From: Fragilaria crotonensis | Lineage: Eukaryota > Bacillariophyta > Fragilariophyceae > Fragilariales > Fragilariaceae | DNA length: 58,334 bases | Assembly (NCBI GenBank): GCA_022925895.1 | Contig: JAKSYS010000386.1 | Location: 1 to 58,334 of the forward strand | Direction of reading: 5' to 3' | Shown: positions 21,417 through 30,774 of the stretch, piece after piece | Layout of the letters: every line of letters begins with the position of its first letter | Position numbering within the stretch: position 1 is the stretch's first letter | Notes under the pieces: generated by a model | The model's input: the letters and a program-made list of their open reading frames with translations, nothing else | Database searches by the model: none | Told to the model about the DNA's origin: nothing | Program-made: the position numbers and the translations under genes

Positions 21417-22123
21417 TTTGCATGTCTAAAATCGACAACTCTGGAATGTGATGGCGGAATCAGTTATTTGAAATATATGAGAAGTGAAATTGCGAAGCCT
21501 TCAATGGTTGTGCGTTGCGCGACGATGCCTGTGTTCGCGTTTCAAACTTGCAGACGGGATTCACGATTCACCATATGTATGACATATGCATAGCGAACGA
21601 CTCATCCGGTAAAGGGGACTGGTAGAAGTACTTGTGGCTTGTACTGTACCGGTACAGGAGAATCTGGCGGTTAGGGGTTTATGGCAACTTGCGGTATGGG
21701 CCACAGCGGCATAGCGATATGGCGATGCGCACATGTTAATTGATACCTGGGCCCCCACTACCTGGTAGGGTACTACTGTACATACTATACCGTGATGTGC
21801 AAGGTGTCGGTTAAACACCAGGTGTGCTACAGTCGTTTTGTTGCATCGAACATCAAGCACTCCAAATTTTCTTGACGTGTCCCAGTTCGCAATTGCGTTG
21901 ATTTCCCTTTTTCCGAACTCCGACATCAGCGTTTCACGTTTTACCCCACAACGCATCGAGCGGCACAAGTATCGTACGACCAGTACAGTATGTACCAGGT
22001 ACTGTACCGGCAATCGAAAGTTTAGAACGCGGCACATGAAAAACTGGATCTCCGGTACTGTACCAGTACAAGTACTGAGTACTTCTGAGTTCTGAGTTCT
22101 GAGTTCTGAGTTCTGAGTACCAG
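21417..22123. repeat. GTAC-rich intergenic DNA with (TTCTGAG)n microsatellite
   Basis: No gene supported. Rich in GTAC strings (for example GTACTGTACCGGTACAGG near 21640). It ends in five perfect copies of TTCTGAG at about 22083-22118, directly beside the MITE-like element. Confidence 0.6.
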
Positions 22124-22847
22124 CTAAAAAGGGCTTAGAACCAATAAAATGGCTTAGGACCATTAATGCGTTAAATTTTTTTCTGCCTACACAAAACGCT
22201 CGCAGTTTGTCGAATTTGACCGGTATTTGTATACAAAAGTTGCTCCTTTACCCACATCACACAAATAACTGTCTGAGTGCAAAACGACATCTGACCTTCA
22301 TTTCAAATGAAAATCGAACTGTCAGATTCGGCTGAGAATTACGCTGCCCCTCAAAAATTTCACGCATCGCGTTGGGCCAGCCATTTGATGACGCATTTAA
22401 TGTCTATAATTTCTTCATACTTGCGAAATAAATAGTAACTCCTATAACGTCAATATTGATGCTAAACTCACCCATGTCCGTGGAACAAAAAATTCTTGGA
22501 TATGTTGGTACAGAATCTACCACAGAAGTAACGTAGCAGTAATTATTGAGACATGCGGGATCATTCGGCGAATGCGTGAAAAAAAATTCCCGCCAACATA
22601 TAAATTTTACCTCATGTACGAATAAAATTTTATGTATGGCTTTGAACCAATGCAGTGCCGAACGAGGCAATTAAGAAGGTGAATGAATTGACAACTATCA
22701 TGTCCAGTACTTAATTGATTAACTTTTAGTGTGTAAAAGAAGCAAAATAAGCTTTCTTAAATGAGCTGAAGATGAAAAGGACGCATTTTGAGAAAGATAC
22801 TGTGAGTCGAAAAATGCGTTAAATTAATGGTTCTAAGCCCTTTTTAG
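22124..22847. mobile_element. MITE-like non-autonomous element with 20-bp terminal inverted repeats
   Basis: Left end CTAAAAAGGGCTTAGAACCA (22124-22143) is the exact reverse complement of 22828-22847. The 724-bp interior is AT-rich with no plausible ORF. The string AATGCGTTAAAT occurs near both ends in direct orientation. Moving the boundary in by one base gives a TA target duplication with TIR AAAAGGGCTTAGAACCA, compatible with a Tc1/mariner- or PIF-like origin. That family assignment is inference. Confidence 0.75.
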
Positions 22848-23238
22848 GTGGTACTGTACAATCTACTGTTACTTCCTTTCGTTGACGGATTCAGCCGCAG
22901 GAGCACGTGGAGAATTCCAGAAGTTGAATCTTCAAAAATTTCAACAACTCCTTTGGATTTCCTTCAAGATTCCTTGAGGTATCTTTGGGTGACAGCACTG
23001 TTGACAACTTCCATCAATTTCAATCGGCACCTACATACGAAAGCTATGGTATTCAACCTACTTGATTCAAAGTCGCAACAGTTGGCGGCCTCCGGCATCA
23101 GCCTTCCCTTCTACGAGTACTCCGAGTACTACCGGTAGGGAGTCGGATTGACGTACGTGTACTCCAAGTCTGCCACACTAAAAGCGAGCGCAATCCACGC
23201 AGTTTTAGCACCTCATTTTGAAGCCGACGACTAGGACA
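22848..23238. other. Intergenic, promoter side of the Mpv17-family gene
   Basis: No coding region supported. A few GTAC strings lie near 22850 and 23115-23165. Confidence 0.4.
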
Positions 23239-24021
23239 ATGAAGCTTTTCAGTCTCGTAGTTGCCACCTCCTGCCTCGCCGCTTCGGCCTTCGGAGTTAC
23301 ACCTGTCTCCAAGAATATCGCCAATGCCAAGGCCAGTGTTCCCGCTTCTCCACTCCGTAAGGATACCGCCTTTGATAGCCCTCTGTTCCGTGAGGCTTCC
23401 GTTGTCCGCGGAGGCGCTGTCCCTGGCTGGGCCGCCTACAATGATTCCCTTGATAAGAATCCATTGACCACCAAGGCATTTACTTCCCTTGTTGGCTGGG
23501 CCCTTGGTGATATTCTTGCCCAGGTATGGCATACACCATTGCCAGGATGTCGCAAAATACGTCATGGATGGTCATACTAACCGTTGTTGTCATTCATTAT
23601 TTCCTAGGTCTTCATTTCTGGTGGTCCATTCGACTTGAAGCGATTCATTAGTCTTTCCGCGTTTGGTCTCCTGTACCACGGTCCTTCTGGTCACTATTTT
23701 TACAACTGGCTCGACAGCAAGATCAAGGGAACTGGTGCCGCCGATGTTGCCCTCAAGGTTGGAATTGATCAGATCTTTTGGTGCCCTATTTTCATGACTG
23801 TCTTCTTCACCTACCTTGGACTTGTGAATGGCGACGCCCCCGCCACCATTGGCAACAAAATCAAGAATGACCTCCTCTCAGCATGCCAAGGATCTTGGAA
23901 GGTCTGGCCAATCGTCCACGCCGTCAACTTCAAATTCATCTCGTCAAAGCACCGTCTGATCTTTATCAATGGAGTACAGGTTGCTTTCAACATGTTCCTC
24001 TCTTTGATTGGAACCAAATAA
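23239..24021 (+). CDS. Mpv17/PMP22-family membrane protein, probably plastid-targeted
   Basis: Two exons: 23239-23523 and 23608-24021, with an 84-bp intron (GTATGG...CCTAG, phase 0). The N-terminus MKLFSLVVATSCLAASAFG reads as a signal peptide ending in ASAF, the motif that marks plastid import in diatoms. The mature part has the family signature: YNDSLDKNPLTTKAFTSLVGWALGDILAQ, LLYHGPSGHYFYNWLD, VGIDQIFWCPI and, at the end, WPIVHAVNFKFISSKHRLIF. Family members are small four-helix proteins of organelle membranes, some acting as channels. Function here is unknown. I chose the ATG at 23239 because it opens the signal peptide. Confidence 0.9.
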
Positions 24022-24182
24022 ACTAATGTGAGCCTAGAGTGCTGACGTTCCGGCTAACGTTGGATTTACAATAAGATCCTTTCCCACAAGTTAGATCGTC
24101 CTTGATTCCTCTCTTTTACTTTTTTACGTAGCACATAGCTCTCGGTGCGTGTCATTGTGAGTCGACAACAAACGTTTAGCCA

Positions 24183-24947
24183 TCAAAAATCCATACTGTC
24201 TTCGCCGGAGGACAGCTGCGCCTCAACGTCGTCCATTGGTCTCGACGTTGAGGCAATGGCAAGCTGATTGTTTCCTTTCGTCACTAACGGAGGTGCATCG
24301 TCGTCGTCATCATCGTCGCTTGAATCAATGTACTTTCGTTTGGTAGAAATGTTTTTGTTCTGCTTCTTGGATGGCGGTATCAGTGGAACGCTGTCTTCCT
24401 CATCCGAGGAACGCTCGGAATCTGTTCCATTCAACATGCGTTGTCGAAGCTCGCGATGATGACGACTCAACGTCATTGTCGTCGTTTTAGGTGGAGGCGA
24501 CGACGACGACGACGATGATGATAACGACAATGACGCACTGTGGCGCCGTCGCTGTGGCGGCGAATTCTTGGATGCAGTGCTCGTGGCCAATGATGTCTTG
24601 GACCGCAGTGCTTTGGAAGAAGACTTGGAAACAGTAGGAGCAGCAACGGGCAATATATTGGTCGAGGATGCATAATCCTTCAATTTGGTGAGCAATTCTT
24701 CATTCTTTCTAGCCACGAGGAGGACATCGTCTGGGGTGATTGTACGCCGATTGGCATGGACAGAGAATGCAACCAAATCGTTTGCGAGGCTCATTGTGGC
24801 GTAGAGATAGGTCAATTCTGTGAGAGTCTGAATGGCCGATCGGGTCATTGGAGCACCTCCGTCGTCTTGAGAAGTACATATCTGGGCTACAGCAACTTGA
24901 AGCGCCGCTCTCAATTCATCTTCTTCTGATCGTACCAGCGATGACAT
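24183..24947 (-). CDS. CENP-S / MHF1-like histone-fold protein
   Basis: 254 residues from ATG 24947. Residues about 1-95 form one histone fold: LRAALQVAVAQICTS, ...RSAIQTLTELTYLYATMSLA and DLVAFSVHANRRTITPDDVL, then LLVARKNEELL. This is the pattern of CENP-S (APITD1/MHF1), which pairs with CENP-X at kinetochores and with FANCM in replication-fork repair. The remaining 150 residues are low complexity: a Ser/Pro-rich part, a poly-Ser run and two Asp/Ser tracts (SSDDDDDDD). They are much longer than in animal CENP-S and probably disordered. Confidence 0.82.
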   Translation of the reverse strand: MSSLVRSEEDELRAALQVAVAQICTSQDDGGAPMTRSAIQTLTELTYLYATMSLANDLVAFSVHANRRTITPDDVLLVARKNEELLTKLKDYASSTNILPVAAPTVSKSSSKALRSKTSLATSTASKNSPPQRRRHSASLSLSSSSSSSSPPPKTTTMTLSRHHRELRQRMLNGTDSERSSDEEDSVPLIPPSKKQNKNISTKRKYIDSSDDDDDDDAPPLVTKGNNQLAIASTSRPMDDVEAQLSSGEDSMDF

Positions 24948-25555
24948 TCGCAACCAGGGGCGTTGGGATAATGCGATGCGACGCAATGTCGAAAAGATTC
25001 AATGGCCGCTGTATACTATCTTTGGCAGACTACTGATAATCGCAGTAATACGCAGTGGGTCCTTTGATGCTCTGGCGTAAGACGGAGAGTACAACATTCC
25101 ACACAATCATCGGTGCGATAGAGAAGCTGGTGTTCAAGATATCATTGGCCAATTCGAGGATTACGCATTTCCTGGCGCGAGGTTTAAAATTGCCGTTAAT
25201 GTATGGTTTTATCGGTGGTATTACAGTATCGTAAGAAATGCGTATGTGGACAGCACACCTTTACATCGGCTTGTTGAGCATCGTTACCTACTAAACTCTG
25301 AGTGAGCAGCTTAGTAACTTGGATCATGAAAGGTGTTCGACAAGCCTCCTCCTCCGATCCGACTTACAACCAAATAACCAACAAACTAGCCACTACGTAC
25401 AAGCGTAACTTAGCAAAGGACTACCCAAAAACGATTCGTGCAAACGGCGCAACAATTAGGTCACGTTGGCACGACTTTCAGGATAGCTTCTGAATAGAGC
25501 TTTACCAAAACATCGACAATCTCAGTAAACATGCTCCGATCCTTGCTCTCCTCTT
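24948..25555. other. Intergenic, nothing recognised
   Basis: Lies between the CENP-S start and the end of the PSMG3-like gene. The short open frames have no features supporting them. Confidence 0.4.
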
Positions 25556-25933
25556 TTAGCGATATTCCCAATAAAACGCCGGAACTGGATCGGATCGTGA
25601 TTTTCGCAGGGAAGCAATTCGTTCGGTAATCCGTCGTGCATACACCTCCAACATTGCGTCATCGCGTTTCCCCAGCAAGGTGGATATGTGAAATCTCGGT
25701 TTCGAATCGAGAGGCGTTTCTTCGACTTGACAAAGGACGTATGTCCCGACCTTTCCCCCCAACTGGCTGACGCCGATGACGATTTGGTCATTGAACAATT
25801 GGACCCAACAGTCGGTGACAATGCCCATGATTTCGAAAGATCTTGTTAATGTCACTGGAAGGAATTGAGGAAGTGGGCTGCATCCCTCGGAGAGGTTCAG
25901 GGCTTGTAACGATGTGGCAGTGGGGTCCGACAT
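25556..25933 (-). CDS. Proteasome assembly chaperone 3-like (PSMG3/PAC3)
   Basis: 125 residues, intronless, about the usual size of PSMG3. A beta-rich core reads WVQLFNDQIVIGVSQLGGKV GT (gap mine), then TYVLCQVEE, ISTLLGKRDDAMLEVYARRI and a C-terminal helix. The GVSQLGKVG and TLLGK...EVYAR strings are the family hallmarks. It should pair with a PSMG4-like partner to assemble the 20S alpha ring. Confidence 0.75.
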   Translation of the reverse strand: MSDPTATSLQALNLSEGCSPLPQFLPVTLTRSFEIMGIVTDCWVQLFNDQIVIGVSQLGGKVGTYVLCQVEETPLDSKPRFHISTLLGKRDDAMLEVYARRITERIASLRKSRSDPVPAFYWEYR

Positions 25934-26207
25934 GGTCGATGTGGTGCCTACACCGGTTGTGTGATAGTCACTGCTGTGATTGTGTGATAGTCACTGCTAT
26001 CTGTGATGTTTGTGTACCATGGTCAATGGTACAAGTACTTGTACCAGGATCATAGGTTACTGAAGGAACCCGAACGATGTCATTAGATAACGCTAGCAAA
26101 CGCAGCTGGAAATTACAATCGTTAGGGATATCTAAAATCAAGTCATGTTCTGTCCGGCACCGGGTTGCTACCGGTAGACTCCTCTCGAAATTGGGTCGTG
26201 TCATGTT

Positions 26208-26876
26208 TTATGAGGGTGGGGGAGGAAGTTGCCCGGCAAAGGGAGGAGGAGGACCTCGAAATTGAACGGGAGGCGGCAGCTGTTGCTGGAACTGCTGCGG
26301 AGGAATATTTGGATAAACACCGCTTGCACCACCGGGTGGCGGTAGTTGGAAATTTGGTGGAGGGAGTCCGTAATTCGGTGGCGGCGGTGCCCCTCCATGT
26401 CCCATCATGGGTGGTGGTGCTCCACCTTGACCCATAATTGGCGGTGGTCCACCTCCTTGTCCCATCATAGGAGGACGCATGGAAGGTGGTGGGCCTTGTC
26501 GCATCGGTGGTCTTCCCTGAAAGCCTGGTGGACCACCACCTCCACCACCCGATGGTGGAGGACGAAAGCCCGGTCTTACCCAGGTCCGTCTTCCAGATTT
26601 ATGAACGTAGTAACTAATGTGCGTCGCATCGTCAAATTCTTCTTTCCATCCTTCGGGAAGCGGAGGAATTGATGGATCATCTGGGGGACGTGATTTCAAG
26701 TATGCTTGTTGTGCCGAGGCCAACCCCATCGGACCCGATCGCCATTCATCCAAATTCTTTTCGTAGTGCAGTTTGAAATTTTCGCGAAACTTCCAACCAC
26801 GACGCTGTTGCTTACGCCCCGCAGCAGAATCGTGGGTTAGGTAGGTGTTGGAATAATCATCAAAGAAACGAGGCAT
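26208..26876 (-). CDS. U1-C-like protein lacking zinc ligands, with WW domain and Pro/Gly-rich tail
   Basis: 222 residues from ATG 26876. The N-terminus ([20 protein letters not shown], then [20 protein letters not shown]) aligns with the U1-C/matrin zinc finger of the U1 snRNP. All four zinc ligands are replaced: Cys6 to Asp, Cys9 to Ser, the first His to Gln21 and the second to Phe27. The rest of the finger (TYLTHDS, the helix, GWK) is kept. A WW domain follows at about 74-105 (LPEGWKEEF...[16 protein letters not shown]). The tail is Pro/Gly/Met-rich, as in U1-C. Likely a splicing-linked protein that binds proline-rich partners. Its finger cannot hold zinc in the normal way. An ordinary U1-C may exist elsewhere in the genome. 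Confidence 0.8.
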   Translation of the reverse strand: MPRFFDDYSNTYLTHDSAAGRKQQRRGWKFRENFKLHYEKNLDEWRSGPMGLASAQQAYLKSRPPDDPSIPPLPEGWKEEFDDATHISYYVHKSGRRTWVRPGFRPPPSGGGGGGPPGFQGRPPMRQGPPPSMRPPMMGQGGGPPPIMGQGGAPPPMMGHGGAPPPPNYGLPPPNFQLPPPGGASGVYPNIPPQQFQQQLPPPVQFRGPPPPFAGQLPPPPS

Positions 26877-27269
26877 GGTGGAAAGCTGCCAGGGTACAGT
26901 GGTTTTGCGAAGTTCGAGACAGCGCCTCCACAGTGATGCAGCTGAACAGTGCACCGTGAAAGTGACTGCCGTTATCTGCGCGTCTGTGCGGGGGAAGATG
27001 TGATGATTACGTCGTACGGAGTACAGAGCAGATGCAACGACGTGCGACCGTGACAGAGACTGGAGGATTATCGTCGACCGTCGAACCGTCGATCAGAGAC
27101 AAGCAACGGTAGTTCATGCCTCAGTACTCAGTATACAGTAATTCCCTAATCCAATTAAAAAAAAATTGAGTAGAACACGAAAAATGTAGGACGCCTTCGT
27201 CACAAACGATGAAATCAAAGAGTACTGGACACAGCTCCGGATTATCAATCTACTTTGCGCTCTGAGACC
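26877..27269. other. Divergent promoter region
   Basis: Separates the minus-strand U1-C-like gene from the plus-strand exosome gene. No motif recognised beyond a poly-A run near 27155. Confidence 0.4.
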
Positions 27270-28177
27270 ATGACCAGATGCGTACTAACGAACTGTTACA
27301 CTCCTGTAAGAGCTGTTAAACCCACCTCAGTTGAAGAACGCCAGACTTATTTGGTGCAGAACCGCACCAACGGTGATGGCGAACCTCGCACGAAGGAAAC
27401 GCTTCGTCGTCTCGTGCTGGAAACCTCCATTCTGACCAATTACGCTGGATCATCACTAGTGGAATTAGGCCACACCAAGGTTCTTGGTCAGCTAACGATC
27501 TCAACCGATGGAAACCATTCTCTCGTCGAAACCGGAGTCTTGTTGGTTAGGGTCAATCAAGTCGCCAATTTGCATTGCGTCCTCATCCTCATCTACTGTC
27601 TCGTCCTTGGACGTCGCACACAACAACAATAGTAATTCTCGCAAATCAAATTCAGCACAAGGCAGTTCCGTTGACCTGGAGGCGCGGATCCACACGGCCT
27701 TGTTGCCGACCCTCCATTTGGCGGACTATCCCAAAACAGTCCTGCAATTGGACATAGCAGTGCTCCAAAATGATGGCAGCCTCCTCGCGGCATGCATGTT
27801 GGCTGCAACACTCGCTCTGGCGGATGCACGCGTCGAACTCTACGACTTGGTCACATGTTGTGAAGTTGTGGTCGTTGTACTTATGAATGATAAGAATGAT
27901 GTTCATGGTAACACATCCTGACAGTTCCCAGTTTGAACTCCTCGTCGATCCTACGCTGGAGGAAGAACGTGCGGCGAATGCCAAGATCACATTGGCCATT
28001 ATGCCGCAATGGAAGGAAGTGACACTCTGGCAACAATCTGGGGGTGTATCATCGTCAATAGCAGAACAACAACAACAAGTCACAGCCATTGATGAGGCGA
28101 TGAAGCTTTGTCGTGATGGATGTCGGACGTTGCATCGATTTTTGAGACAACATTTGTTGGATAAGGAACAAGAATAA
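27270..28177 (+). CDS. RNase PH-fold exosome subunit, MTR3/EXOSC6-like
   Basis: Three exons: 27270-27486, 27551-27876 and 27932-28177 (262 residues). Intron 1 is 64 bp (phase 1, with CTAAC branch-like string). Intron 2 is about 55 bp; its donor is my best fit and could be one of a few nearby GT sites. RNase PH features: YAGSSLVELGHTKVLGS early, LADYPKTVLQLDIAVLQNDG, AATLALADARVELYDLV, and late LLVDPTLEEE...ITLAIMPQWKEVTLWQQSG. The order and the Ser/Asn-rich insert (IASSSSSTVSS) fit the MTR3 subunit of the exosome ring. The phosphorolytic site is not evident, as is usual in eukaryotes. Role: structural subunit for 3'-to-5' RNA decay and processing. Confidence 0.82.
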
Positions 28178-28268
28178 AAGTCTTTAACAATGAGTCACAT
28201 CCAGAGGGGTAGCACATTGTTGCTTGCATTAGACTTTATCTGTATACTTTGATTCGCACGGCACAAAT

Positions 28269-29972
28269 TCACTTCGTGTCACATACAAGATTCTGTTCTG
28301 TCGACGACATTGGTGGCACGACATAGATGTAGATTGCTAACCAATGAAAGATACTTCCGGCCATGACAAACAAATGCCATATGGAATGATCCAAATTGTT
28401 GTTGCGCACAAAGAAAGGGACACCTCCAGTATAGGCAAGACCGCCCAAGGCCATCAAGTGAATCGCACGGGGCGGCAGTGCAACCATCAAATCGTGCAAA
28501 GACATGACGCAAGCCCATCCCATACCCAGGTACATGAGTAACGAAAACCGACCCTTGTGCTTCCAGTCGGGAAGAGTGGCTTGGACATAGATACCAAAGA
28601 AACAACAGATCCAGATAAAGAGGAGGAGCCAGACGGACCAAATGCGAATGTGTCCCAAGGCAATTTGAAGAAAGGGTGTGTAGGATCCGGCAATCAGAAT
28701 GTAGATCGCACACTTGTCAAGGGCCTCAAAAACGAACTTGGTATTGAGCATGGTGAAGAAGGAATGGTACAACGTCGAACTCGTGTACAACAGCAACAAG
28801 GAAGCCGAGTAGACGAGGCACGCCGCAAAGCTGGTTGTAGGCATGTTCTTGGTGCGATGGTAGAGTAAAGCACTGCCCACCATCGCCAAGATGATACCCA
28901 ATCCGTGAGTGACACCATTCATTACTTCTTGAAAGACAAGGTTCCCGTCCAAGTTCAAGTCGAGAAATGGGTGTGTTTCTGGGTGTCTTTTGAGCATGGC
29001 TTGTTCAATGGCCAAACAACCGCGAAAGCCAATTCGGTTGGCACTTAGATCGACTTCTCTGAGTCCGCATTCAATGGACGGACAGACAATCTCCGCAAAT
29101 GCCAACCCACCTCGTTCTCCCAATCGGCATCGTCTTAACGAAATGGATTTCAAAACAGGATTCTTAATAGCCGCCATGAAGAGAACGGCAGCTCCATAGG
29201 GACCAATGCGATGTCTCTGGAGGCGCACTTCCTCCACATGTTGTGAGACCGTCAAGATCTTGGCCAAACAGAGTGCTCCGTGGCTTCGAAATCCACGACG
29301 TCCGTACGATTTTCCTTCGCTGGAAGCTCTGGAGAAATCGAGGCGTCTGACATACGATAGTGGGCCATTGAGGTGACGGGCCAATACCTCACCGAGGGCC
29401 AACATGTCGGCATCGTGGAAGGGGCCTGCTACGCGGAGGGCTGGGAGGGCGAATCGGATAGTCGTGAGGACTCCCGAATTGGGTGGCGTGGAATAGAGCT
29501 GACAAGCGTGGAGGTAATCTTGAAGCAAAGTTTGAGTCGTGGGGGTACAATAGAGAGTGGGAAGCATCATGGGGGCAACAATGTGAGGCTTGAGGATTTC
29601 CTCGGTGGGATCTAACGAGGCGTAGATTTCGTTATACTTGTCATGCGCATTCATCTCTCCACTCTCGTCTCCCTTCACGAAGCGAACATCTGTAAGGTCG
29701 ATAGCCCCTTGGGGAGGCCAGTCTGCTCCACAGTCTTGGCAGCTCATGAGGGGACGCAAGATTTGCATGGACAATGGCAATCTAGTTCGCGCACGATTAG
29801 GTCGGTGAGCCCGCGTCGGCGTCCATGGATGGTCCTCCACCCCGGCCGTTGGCGCATCCTGGTATGGAGGGAGCACTGTTGACGCAGCTATTGCCGCGTT
29901 AGACCTCTGCCTCGGGCCATCAGATTTCATACTATCGTCTGATTGGCTATCTTGAGCGAACACGTTCATCAT
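28269..29972 (-). CDS. LRR-PAQR fusion: leucine-rich repeats joined to a hemolysin-III/AdipoR membrane domain
   Basis: 567 residues in one exon. After a disordered N-terminus, residues about 200-345 contain ribonuclease-inhibitor-type leucine-rich repeats ([70 protein letters not shown]). Residues about 350-555 are a seven-helix PAQR domain with its zinc site intact: H403 in SSTLYH, D419 in ALDKC, and H529/H533 in [13 protein letters not shown] proteins include adiponectin and progestin receptors and hemolysin III, some with ceramidase-type activity. I do not know of this fusion as a standard architecture. The frame is continuous, so it is not an annotation join. Confidence 0.9.
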   Translation of the reverse strand: MMNVFAQDSQSDDSMKSDGPRQRSNAAIAASTVLPPYQDAPTAGVEDHPWTPTRAHRPNRARTRLPLSMQILRPLMSCQDCGADWPPQGAIDLTDVRFVKGDESGEMNAHDKYNEIYASLDPTEEILKPHIVAPMMLPTLYCTPTTQTLLQDYLHACQLYSTPPNSGVLTTIRFALPALRVAGPFHDADMLALGEVLARHLNGPLSYVRRLDFSRASSEGKSYGRRGFRSHGALCLAKILTVSQHVEEVRLQRHRIGPYGAAVLFMAAIKNPVLKSISLRRCRLGERGGLAFAEIVCPSIECGLREVDLSANRIGFRGCLAIEQAMLKRHPETHPFLDLNLDGNLVFQEVMNGVTHGLGIILAMVGSALLYHRTKNMPTTSFAACLVYSASLLLLYTSSTLYHSFFTMLNTKFVFEALDKCAIYILIAGSYTPFLQIALGHIRIWSVWLLLFIWICCFFGIYVQATLPDWKHKGRFSLLMYLGMGWACVMSLHDLMVALPPRAIHLMALGGLAYTGGVPFFVRNNNLDHSIWHLFVMAGSIFHWLAIYIYVVPPMSSTEQNLVCDTK

Positions 29973-30774
29973 CCTACGAGACTCGGAAGCTCCAAAGATT
30001 CGTGTGTACTCGCAGTTCGGATCGCAAATAATTACAATTCCGTACTCTTGTAGAGTGTCTCGACTTCTTGGGAGGGATGTACTCTAAGGGCGTCTTAGAA
30101 TGATATTGACTCGAGTCTATGTGATGTACGGAGTACTTTATGCGAGGAACAAACGTGATGCTTTTGACGCCTATTTTCTCAACTATTCTGCCTTCTTTCC
30201 ATCTGGTGCAAGCCGACGAGATGGGTCGGCGTGTCATTCGTACGCAAACGGACGTTAGCGGCCGTCTCGCGCCAAAATATGACCAACGGTGCGAACTCCG
30301 AAATCAAGGCAGCGTTGAAAGGTGGTAGTGTGATACGTGAAAATCAAACTTGTAGTATGTGCTATGAACAATTAAGTCCGTGCGTTTAAGTATATCTACA
30401 GTATATATATTAGTTTTGATACATGTGAACACAAAAGAAGCATCTGTTCCCTTGGTCTCAGACTCCTATGTCATAGTGTTCTTAGCACAAGAATACTCTT
30501 CTACATGTACTCGTATCATGCATAGCCGAGTCTCTAGTAGAGCTACCGTAGAGTCCAGGAAGTACTACAGTACTCTGAGTACAGTCACTCTCATCACCAA
30601 GGTACAGTAGTACCAGCAGTACGTAGTCGCCGTGTAATGAATCTTTCATCTGAACTGGACGAAGCAAGACGCGCGCTGCGCACGTCATCTTTTGCTCGGA
30701 ATCCGATCAGAAATGAATGACGATTTTGCAATCGGCATTGTGAACAATAGTAACACACGATCGTTGCTTTACCA
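29973..30774. other. Divergent promoter region, partly GTAC-rich
   Basis: Lies between the LRR-PAQR gene (minus) and the AAA ATPase gene (plus). Contains GTAC strings near 30120-30140 and 30500-30625. No gene supported. Confidence 0.4.

Noticed and set aside
27487-27550. Frame break in the exosome gene
   Set aside because: A 64-bp GT-AG intron with phase 1 restores the TKVLGS reading exactly, so the gene is not broken here.
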